Shown here: one piece after another, positions 1-5,140 of the stretch
Layout: each line of letters begins with the position of its first letter
How positions within the stretch are numbered: position 1 is the first letter of the stretch
Origin: JAFAXD01 sp035472475
Lineage (GTDB): Bacteria > Pseudomonadota > Alphaproteobacteria > Rhizobiales > Xanthobacteraceae
Length of the DNA: 11,401 bases
Reading direction: 5' to 3'
Assembly (NCBI GenBank): GCA_035472475.1
Contig: DATIPA010000005.1
Location: forward strand, 1 to 11,401
The notes under the pieces: model-generated
Databases searched by the model: none
Seen by the model: the letters and a program-made list of their open reading frames with translations, nothing else
Told to the model about the DNA's origin: nothing
Program-made: the position numbers and the translations under genes

Positions 1-59
1 GTAGAGCATGCGACCAGTGATGGCAACGGTGGGATCGCGCGGCCCCCGGCTTGCGGGCG

Positions 60-719
60 TTACTGCGGGGCGTTGGTGCCGTGGTCCCCGCCTGAGAGTG
101 CGGCGGGGTTGGGCGTGGCCTGGGTGCCGGGAGCAGGAGGCAAGACATCAATGATTTCCATCGCTTCTGCGAACTCGTCGAAGTGGCGCTTGGACTGAGC
201 ACGCATCGACGACGTCGAAACGATTCTGACCATGCTGAACCCGACGAAAATGTCGCTGCGATAGATGTAGTCGGTCTTGCCCCCGTAGGTCTTTTTCGAT
301 TCCGCGACAATCGCCGGATAGCCGCGAACCTCGGTGACCGCGTTCGCCAGCGGCGTGATCCGCTCATCACCTTCGGATGCCGCATCCATGACCATGTCCT
401 GCGCCTTGGTCTGGACAGAGAGGAGCTTGGCTGCCCGCGCAAGCGCTTCCTTGTCGGGACTGCGCGTCGGACTCTTCCCGAGCGAGCCGGCAACCATCGA
501 TCGCTCGGCCGAGCACGCCAGCGGCTTGCACGCCCAGACCACGAAGCCGGCCGCCTTGGCTTGCGCGGCCGTCTGAGCCACGACCCATTTCTCGGGATTG
601 GGACTCTTGATGGTGACGCGCGTCCCCGGCCGCTCCGGCGAGGGTGGCAGGTTCGCCAGATTGCTTGCGCAAGCTGCAAGCGCAAGGCCAGCGATTACGA
701 GGATGACGAGACGCCCCAC
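60..719 (-). CDS. Predicted lipoprotein of unknown function
   Basis: I do not recognise a characterised family. The 219-residue product begins with a short basic and hydrophobic signal ending in a lipobox, LALAAC, with the lipidated cysteine at residue 17, so it should be an outer- or inner-membrane lipoprotein facing the periplasm. After the lipobox comes a Pro-rich stretch (about 24-33), then a mixed soluble domain (about 34-195) with Cys64 and Cys69 close together, and a Pro/Ala/Gly-rich low-complexity tail (about 194-219). The start is GTG, chosen because an AAAGGGGG purine run lies 5 bases upstream and the lipobox fits directly behind it. It lies 63 bp downstream of purQ on the same strand, but a candidate promoter in that gap suggests it can be transcribed on its own. 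The gene looks intact. Confidence 0.8.
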   Translation of the reverse strand: MGRLVILVIAGLALAACASNLANLPPSPERPGTRVTIKSPNPEKWVVAQTAAQAKAAGFVVWACKPLACSAERSMVAGSLGKSPTRSPDKEALARAAKLLSVQTKAQDMVMDAASEGDERITPLANAVTEVRGYPAIVAESKKTYGGKTDYIYRSDIFVGFSMVRIVSTSSMRAQSKRHFDEFAEAMEIIDVLPPAPGTQATPNPAALSGGDHGTNAPQ

Positions 720-740
720 GTATCCCCCTTTGTAGGTACA

Positions 741-770
741 ACTATAGCGTGCCGCAGAGCGTCTTGTCGA
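741..770 (-). promoter_or_regulatory. Candidate sigma-70-type promoter for the lipoprotein gene
   Basis: Reading the minus strand, TCGACA (765-770) and TATAGT (741-746) are separated by 18 bases. Each hexamer matches the housekeeping consensus at five of six positions. The predicted transcription start would lie just upstream of the AAAGGGGG ribosome-binding site. This is pattern matching only; read-through from purQ is also possible. Confidence 0.4.
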
Positions 771-782
771 GGGAGTACGAGA

Positions 783-1484
783 TCAGGCCGCCCGCTCCAG
801 CGCCTCGACCAGGCCGGCAAACAAACCGCGGCCATCGGTACAGCCCATCGAGGCTTCAACGTGGTTTTCAGGATGCGGCATCATACCGAGGACGTTGCCG
901 CGGTCATTGACGACGCCGGCGATCGCACTGGTAGCCCCATTGACGTTCCAGGCAGGGTCGAGACTGCCGTTCGGCGCCACATAGCGATAGAGCACGCGCC
1001 CCTCGCCTTCGAGACGCGCAGTCGTCTGCGCATCTGCCGTGTAATTGCCTTCGCCGTGGGCGACCGGCACCCTGATGATCTGACCGGCGTTGTAGCCGCG
1101 CGTGAACGGCGTGTCCGACCGCTCGACGCGCAGATAGACATCGTGCGCGATGAACTTGAGCCGCGCGTTGCGCATCAGAACGCCCGGCAGTAGCCCCGCC
1201 TCGCACAGAATTTGAAATCCGTTGCAAACGCCGAGCACGAGCCCGCCCCGCGCCACAAAGGTGCGTACCGCATCCATGATGGGCGCTCGCGCCGCGATGG
1301 CACCGCAGCGCAGGTAATCTCCGTAGGAGAACCCGCCCGGGATCACGACGAGGTCGGTGCCGTGTGGCAGCGCCGTGTCGGCGTGCCAAGTCATGACCGG
1401 GTCGCGGCCGGAAATGAGTTTGAGCGCGCGCGCCATATCACGCTCGCGATTGATGCCGGGAAACACGATGACGGCGCTTTTCAC
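783..1484 (-). CDS. purQ: Phosphoribosylformylglycinamidine synthase, glutaminase subunit PurQ
   Basis: PurQ is the class I glutamine amidotransferase subunit of FGAM synthase. It hydrolyses glutamine and feeds ammonia to PurL for FGAR to FGAM conversion in cytosolic purine synthesis. The 233-residue product has the family start MKSAVIVFPGINRERD, the oxyanion segment PGGFSYGDYLR, the nucleophile elbow GVCNGFQ with Cys87, and the His204/Glu206 pair in MMPHPENH, so the catalytic triad is complete. I place the start at GTG 1484 rather than the in-frame GTG at 1493, because GAGGTGG lies 5 bases upstream and the family usually begins MKSAV. That start overlaps the stop of the preceding exported-protein gene as GTGA, implying translational coupling. 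It is the last clear member of the purC-purS-purQ operon. Confidence 0.96.
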   Translation of the reverse strand: MKSAVIVFPGINRERDMARALKLISGRDPVMTWHADTALPHGTDLVVIPGGFSYGDYLRCGAIAARAPIMDAVRTFVARGGLVLGVCNGFQILCEAGLLPGVLMRNARLKFIAHDVYLRVERSDTPFTRGYNAGQIIRVPVAHGEGNYTADAQTTARLEGEGRVLYRYVAPNGSLDPAWNVNGATSAIAGVVNDRGNVLGMMPHPENHVEASMGCTDGRGLFAGLVEALERAA

Positions 1485-2116
1485 CGCATCCACCTCATGA
1501 GGGCGACGTCGCCCGTCGGACGCGTCATCTTGAACTGCAGAATGAGGTCGAGAGCCTTCTCCCGCATCGCCCCCGGGGTTCGCCGGTTCTGAAAGAAGCT
1601 CAGCACGAAAGCGACGTTGTCGTCCCCGGCAATGATGACGACCGCGCTTCCATCGGCGACGTCAAAGCACGCGCCGCGCCCCGGCAGATCACCGACCGTA
1701 ACGTCAAACACCGCGCAGGCGACCGGTGGGGCAACTCCCGGCTGCGCCCCGGGTGCCGCGGCCGGCACCAGCCCGTGCTGCTGCAGGATATCGAGGATCG
1801 CGTGGTCGTCCTTGGCGCTGTTGCGCCAGACTGCCGGGTCGACGAAAAATCCGCCGATATTGGGCTCGTCATCGCACATTGGCGCCAGCACGCAGCGGAA
1901 TGCAAAGCGGCCCGGCAACTCGGTGACCACCTGCCGCCGCACATCATTGAGGTTGAGCACGTATCCGTTGAGGCGATCGCCGCACAACAGCAGCAATCCG
2001 GCGTCCCTGACGCCGACAAACTGGCAACGGGGCGCGTCCTCGGCCTTCGCTCCCGACAGGAGGGCGAAGCCGAGCATCACTCCCAACATCAGCGCGAGCG
2101 CGGTTGCGATCTTCAT
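1481..2116 (-). CDS. Exported protein of unknown function, six cysteines
   Basis: I do not recognise a named family. The 211-residue product starts with a Sec signal peptide (residues 1-25, hydrophobic LALMLGVMLGFALL, cleavage likely after AKA), so the mature protein should be periplasmic or secreted. It contains six cysteines (31, 45, 75, 81, 134, 150), an even number consistent with disulfides, and an Ala/Pro/Gly linker at about 118-131 that separates two parts of the mature chain. There is no obvious catalytic motif. ATG 2116 is chosen because it forms an ATGA overlap with the stop of the preceding gene and begins the signal peptide; an AGGA lies 5 bases upstream. The reading frame stays open far upstream, but that part only shadows the neighbouring gene. 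Its own stop overlaps the purQ start as GTGA. It is coupled on both sides inside a purine operon. Confidence 0.85.
   Translation of the reverse strand: MKIATALALMLGVMLGFALLSGAKAEDAPRCQFVGVRDAGLLLLCGDRLNGYVLNLNDVRRQVVTELPGRFAFRCVLAPMCDDEPNIGGFFVDPAVWRNSAKDDHAILDILQQHGLVPAAAPGAQPGVAPPVACAVFDVTVGDLPGRGACFDVADGSAVVIIAGDDNVAFVLSFFQNRRTPGAMREKALDLILQFKMTRPTGDVALMRWMR
1490..1496 (-). promoter_or_regulatory. Ribosome-binding site that decides the purQ start
   Basis: GAGGTGG on the minus strand ends 5 bases before GTG 1484. It lies inside the last codons of the upstream exported-protein gene, so the terminating ribosome would sit on it. The alternative GTG at 1493 falls within this motif and cannot use it. 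Confidence 0.6.
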
Positions 2117-2661
2117 TGCAATCCTGTCGTGGCTTCGACCCAGCTCAAGACCGTGGGGCTTGCAAGCTGTTCCATCGCGACTTGCGCGGCGTCGGACGAA
2201 ACCGGTTGCGCCGACGCCAGCGTTGCGATGACGCCGTCGCACTTGTTGGCGAGCGCAATCGTGAGCAGATAGTGCCGCGTCGGCGAACCGTCGACCGCGA
2301 AGGCGCGCGCACGGCCTTTCATCCAGGCGACCTTCACCGGTTCGCCGGGCGCCAGCGGCGTAACCCGTCCGGGAAACAGATCGAAATCGGCGACGCGATC
2401 GATCTCGAGGTCGTCGGAAACCCCCGTGGTGCAATTGCAGAAGCCGACCTTGGCGCGCACGTAGAGCATGAGCTGCGCTCCGCAGGGATCGCAGCGGAAT
2501 GCACGGCCGCCGCCCCACTGATCGATTAGAAACGGCCATGTCGTTTCGCTGAAGTGGCTTGTGCCCGATGCTTGAACCGTACCGGCAGACGCGGGCGCTA
2601 CCGCCAGCGTCATGAGCGCCACCCCTGTCGCCAGCGCCGTCTGCCCGACCCGGCGTGCCAT
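2113..2661 (-). CDS. Exported Cys-rich protein of unknown function
   Basis: I recall similar uncharacterised proteins in rhizobia but no assigned function. The 182-residue product has a signal peptide (residues 1-26, cleavage likely after APASA), then a conserved-looking segment FSETTWPFLIDQWGGGRAF (about 37-55) followed by a CxxC pair (Cys57, Cys60), a CxC pair (Cys75, Cys77) and Cys141. The paired cysteines could form disulfides or bind a metal. The C-terminal third is plain. Two starts are possible: ATG 2661, which overlaps the purS stop as TGATG, or GTG 2664, which overlaps it as GTGA; both imply coupling, and I take the ATG. GAGG lies at the end of purS. The gene's own stop overlaps the next start as ATGA. 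Confidence 0.85.
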   Translation of the reverse strand: MARRVGQTALATGVALMTLAVAPASAGTVQASGTSHFSETTWPFLIDQWGGGRAFRCDPCGAQLMLYVRAKVGFCNCTTGVSDDLEIDRVADFDLFPGRVTPLAPGEPVKVAWMKGRARAFAVDGSPTRHYLLTIALANKCDGVIATLASAQPVSSDAAQVAMEQLASPTVLSWVEATTGLQ

Positions 2662-2903
2662 CACGGCAGAACCTCGACCCGGTAGTTTTCGATCACCGTG
2701 TTGGCAAGGAGTTTTTCGGCCGCCTGCTTGAGCAGGGCCTCGGCACCGGCGCGATCGCCGTCGCTGATCTCGATGTCGAAGATCTTGCCCTGACGCACGC
2801 TGCCGACGCCCGCGATGCCGAGCGATTTGAGCGCGCCCTCGATCGCCTTGCCTTGCGGATCGAGAATGCCGGATTTAAGCGTGACGGTGACACGGGCTTT
2901 CAT
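2661..2903 (-). CDS. purS: Phosphoribosylformylglycinamidine synthase subunit PurS
   Basis: PurS is the small dimeric subunit that joins PurL and PurQ in the three-part FGAM synthase and is needed for ammonia transfer. The 80-residue product has the family features in order: KSGILDPQGKAIEGAL (10-25), VRQGKIFDIE (36-45) and the C-terminal LLANTVIENYRVEVLP. Length is normal for the family. ATG 2903 is chosen because it gives the standard MKARVTVTLK start; ten extra upstream codons are open but do not look like PurS. The ribosome-binding site is weak, and a strong hairpin ends 12 bases upstream of the start. The stop overlaps the start of the next exported-protein gene. PurL is not encoded in this window. 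Confidence 0.95.
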   Translation of the reverse strand: MKARVTVTLKSGILDPQGKAIEGALKSLGIAGVGSVRQGKIFDIEISDGDRAGAEALLKQAAEKLLANTVIENYRVEVLP

Positions 2904-2915
2904 GGGATCATCGCC

Positions 2916-2945
2916 GCTGCTGAGGCCCGGCAAGGCTCAAGCAGC
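2916..2945 (-). other. Hairpin in the purS leader
   Basis: On the transcribed strand GCTGC-T-TGAG (2945-2936) can pair with CTCAGCAGC (2924-2916), giving nine base pairs with one bulged T and an 11-base loop. It fills most of the 44-base gap between the AMDase-like gene and purS and ends 12 bases before the purS ATG. There is no T-run, so it is not a classic terminator. It could mark RNA processing or affect purS translation. Confidence 0.4.
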
Positions 2946-2947
2946 CT

Positions 2948-3685
2948 CTAATGCACTGTTTCCGGCACCCGCGCCTGCTCCAGCAGACGGCCGTAGCCGG
3001 ACAGGCGCCCGCTCTCCCCCACCAGCCGCATGGCGGCCCAGAACGCGGCCGGCGTGCTCGACACCACCGGCAGGCCGCAGCGCTCCTCCAGCGGCTTCGC
3101 CACATTGAGGGTGCGCAACCCCCCGCACGAAATCAGAATTGCGTCGGCATCGGGCGCCTCGTCGCGCGCCTTGGCGGCGAGTTCGATGATCTCCTCCTCG
3201 GTCTTGCGGATGGCGCCGCCGCCAAACTCGGTGATGCCGAAGCTCTCGAGCGAGCGAACGTCAAAGCCGTGGTACGTCAGCAGGTCCTTGAGCTTGTCGT
3301 TGACGACCTTGGTGTAGGCGGTGGCGACTGCGACCCGTTCGGCGTCGACCTCACGCAACCCGTCGACGATCGCGGTCGACATCGTGCTCACCGGCAGCCC
3401 GGTGCGCTTTCCAATTTCCCGGATCAGATACTCGTTGAACTCCGGGCCGCGATAGAAGGTCAGCGAGGTACCGATCACCATGATGGCGTCGACGCCGCGC
3501 TTGGCGAGATTGTCGGCCGCGGGCACGATCTTGTAGAAGGCCTGATCATAGCCTTCAGGCGTGAGCGAGCCGACCCCGGTGCCGTGCGGGACGAAGGCCA
3601 CGTGCGGATACATGACCGGGCCTTCATTCGGCACCCGATCCTCGGCGAACGGCACGACCAGTCCGATTGTTATGCTCCGGTCCAT
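2948..3685 (-). CDS. Arylmalonate decarboxylase / Asp-Glu racemase superfamily enzyme
   Basis: The 245-residue product matches the arylmalonate decarboxylase (AMDase) and maleate isomerase branch of the Asp/Glu racemase superfamily, cytosolic enzymes that work through cysteine chemistry. Seen in order: the N-terminal GLVVPFAED segment, GVGSLTPEGYD (37-47), GTSLTFYRG (72-80), TAYTKVVN (122-129) and ISCGGLRTL with Cys187. Against my recollection of the Bordetella AMDase, Thr73, Ser74, Tyr124 and Cys187-Gly188-Gly189 fall on its oxyanion-hole and catalytic-cysteine positions. Gly72 sits where two-cysteine racemases carry their first cysteine, so a decarboxylase-like rather than racemase-like activity is favoured. 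The substrate is unknown. ATG 3685 has GGAGAG upstream. It lies 28 bp after purC and 44 bp before purS, an unexpected place for such an enzyme. Confidence 0.88.
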   Translation of the reverse strand: MDRSITIGLVVPFAEDRVPNEGPVMYPHVAFVPHGTGVGSLTPEGYDQAFYKIVPAADNLAKRGVDAIMVIGTSLTFYRGPEFNEYLIREIGKRTGLPVSTMSTAIVDGLREVDAERVAVATAYTKVVNDKLKDLLTYHGFDVRSLESFGITEFGGGAIRKTEEEIIELAAKARDEAPDADAILISCGGLRTLNVAKPLEERCGLPVVSSTPAAFWAAMRLVGESGRLSGYGRLLEQARVPETVH

Positions 3686-3713
3686 CGTTGGCTCTCCGCA
3701 GAGCGGGCGACGA

Positions 3714-4481
3714 TCAGCCCTTCACCAGCACCGGTCCCAGCCCCTGCGGCCGCTCCCCCTCGCCCATGATGCCCAGACGTTTGGCGACTTCGGTGTAGGC
3801 CTCGACCAAGCCGCCGAGGTCGCGACGGAAGCGATCCTTGTCGAGCTTCTCGTTGGACTTGATGTCCCACAGCCGGCAGGAGTCAGGCGAGATCTCGTCG
3901 GCGACGACGATCCGCATCAGGTCGTTCTCCCACAGCCGACCGCATTCCATTTTGAAATCGACGAGACGAATGCCGACGCCGAGGAACAGGCCGGACAGGA
4001 AGTCGTTGACGCGGATGGCGAGCGCCATGACGTCGTCGATCTCCTGCGGGTTGGCCCAACCGAACGCCGTGATGTGCTCCTCCGACACCATCGGGTCGCC
4101 GAGCGCGTCGTTCTTGTAATAGAATTCGATGATCGAGCGCGGCAGCTGAGTGCCCTCCTCAATGCCGAGGCGCTGGCTGAGCGAGCCGGCAGCGACATTG
4201 CGGCACACGATTTCCAGCGGAATGATCTCCACCTCGCGGATCAGCTGCTCGCGCATGTTAAGCCGGCGAATGAAATGCGTAGGCACGCCGATGTCGTTGA
4301 GGTGCTGGAACACGTACTCCGAGATCCGATTGTTGAGGACACCCTTGCCCTCGATCACCTGATGCTTCTTGGCGTTGAACGCAGTGGCATCATCTTTGAA
4401 GTGCTGGATCAACGTTCCGGGCTCGGGTCCTTCATAGAGAACCTTGGCCTTGCCCTCGTAAATGCGGCGGCGGCGGCTCAT
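3714..4481 (-). CDS. purC: SAICAR synthetase PurC
   Basis: PurC ligates aspartate to CAIR using ATP, giving SAICAR in cytosolic purine synthesis. The 255-residue product has RRIYEGKAKVLYEG (5-18), the LPRSIIEFYYKND block (113-125), the signature LVDFKMECG (173-181) and ADEISPDSCRLWD (194-206), and runs full length to LVKG. The start is ambiguous. ATG 4481 gives the MSRRRRIYEGKAK start usual in alphaproteobacteria but lacks a clear ribosome-binding site. ATG 4511 adds ten residues and has AAAGGAG about 13 bases upstream, a long spacing. I use 4481. It heads the operon, divergent from the zeta/DUF1476 gene, with 28 bp before the AMDase-like gene. Confidence 0.96.
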   Translation of the reverse strand: MSRRRRIYEGKAKVLYEGPEPGTLIQHFKDDATAFNAKKHQVIEGKGVLNNRISEYVFQHLNDIGVPTHFIRRLNMREQLIREVEIIPLEIVCRNVAAGSLSQRLGIEEGTQLPRSIIEFYYKNDALGDPMVSEEHITAFGWANPQEIDDVMALAIRVNDFLSGLFLGVGIRLVDFKMECGRLWENDLMRIVVADEISPDSCRLWDIKSNEKLDKDRFRRDLGGLVEAYTEVAKRLGIMGEGERPQGLGPVLVKG

Positions 4482-4787
4482 CGGGGTGTACCGTGATTTC
4501 TGAAAATCCATCGGGATGCCGTGACTCCTTTGGCTCAAGTCCGCGGCGGCGGTAGCGGGGCGTCATCGTCGTGAACGCAGCGCGCTTGCGGGCGGCCCGC
4601 CCCTCCACACCGAAACGTAACCGAACTGGGTGCGAAGCACAATTGACATAGACCTCGCGATCCATTGCCGCAATGGCGTTATTAACGGATTCCGGGCGTT
4701 GCCTTGACCGGTCGCACTCGATATGCAAGGCGCCGATTCATGTATGATGATGGCTCGCCCGCCGTTTCCAGGAGCACCGGAACACCG
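4482..4787. other. Divergent intergenic region between purC and the zeta-like gene
   Basis: This 306-base stretch holds no gene I can support. It must contain promoters for two divergent genes. Seen in it are a GC hairpin GCGGG-N3-CCCGC (4588-4600), a candidate minus-strand promoter (4645-4673), and plus-strand words TTGACA (4643-4648), TTGACC (4704-4709) and TATGAT (4743-4748) that are not spaced correctly with each other. No purine riboswitch is recognisable. Confidence 0.6.
4645..4673 (-). promoter_or_regulatory. Candidate promoter for the purC operon
   Basis: On the minus strand TTGCGG (4668-4673) and TATGTC (4645-4650) are separated by 17 bases. Matches to the sigma-70 consensus are moderate (the TTG and TAT halves only). 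It would give a leader of roughly 150 bases before purC. Weak evidence; other sites in the gap are possible. Confidence 0.25.
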
Positions 4788-5111
4788 ATGACCACATTCG
4801 ACAAGCGCGAAGAAGGTTTTGAAAAGAAATTTGCGCACGACGAAGAACTGCGCTTCAAGGCGACTGCAAGGCGCAACAAGCTCATCGGCTTGTGGGCAGC
4901 CGAAAAGCTCGGGCTCGCGGGCGCAGCGGCCGAGAGCTACGCCAAAGACGTGGTCGCAGCGGACTTCGAGCATCCCGGGAGCGAGGGCGTGCTCGGCAAG
5001 CTGCGAAAGGACTTTGACGCCAAGGGCGTGGCGGCGTCCGATGCCGAGATCCGGCAGGTCATGAACGAACTGCTGGCGAAGGCCGTAGCGCAGATCCAGG
5101 CCGGAAACTAA
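4788..5111 (+). CDS. DUF1476 protein, ATP synthase zeta-type inhibitor subunit
   Basis: The 107-residue product is a DUF1476 family member, the family that includes the zeta subunit of Paracoccus denitrificans F1Fo-ATPase. Zeta is a small soluble protein that inserts its N-terminus into F1 to block ATP hydrolysis. Family hallmarks are visible: MTTFDKREEGFEKKFAHDEE (1-20), the helical FKATARRNKLIGLWAAEKLGL (23-43), and an acidic/basic helical C-terminal half. Whether inhibition is strong here cannot be told, as family members are known to differ. ATG 4788 is chosen because it gives the family start; AGGAG lies 13 bases and GGAA 5 bases upstream, and the open frame further upstream is not conserved-looking. 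It is divergent from purC, an arrangement I recall from other Rhizobiales, and its end converges on the glutamate-synthase-like gene 29 bases away. Confidence 0.88.
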   Translation: MTTFDKREEGFEKKFAHDEELRFKATARRNKLIGLWAAEKLGLAGAAAESYAKDVVAADFEHPGSEGVLGKLRKDFDAKGVAASDAEIRQVMNELLAKAVAQIQAGN

Positions 5112-5140
5112 CCACCGTCAGCGCGGCCAAGTCTGATAGC

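Noticed and set aside
1..59. Possible terminator hairpin after the lipoprotein gene
   Set aside because: CCCG-CAAGC-CGGG gives only four pairs and no T-run follows; nothing else can be supported in these 59 bases.
183..1193. Long plus-strand open frame opposite the lipoprotein and purQ genes
   Set aside because: It lies antisense to two well-supported genes, crosses their boundary, and its translation is Arg/His/Asp-rich without any family motif, as expected for a shadow frame in GC-rich DNA.
1481..2539. Upstream extension of the six-cysteine exported protein to 352 residues
   Set aside because: The extra 141 residues overlap the neighbouring exported-protein gene in another frame, and the signal peptide with coupled ATGA start at 2116 fits much better.
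2951..3769. 272-codon plus-strand open frame across the AMDase-like gene and the purC end
   Set aside because: Crosses two real genes on the other strand and has no protein-family features.
4588..4600. GC hairpin GCGGG-N3-CCCGC upstream of purC as an attenuator or riboswitch element
   Set aside because: Only five pairs, no T-run, no leader peptide and no purine-riboswitch core visible.
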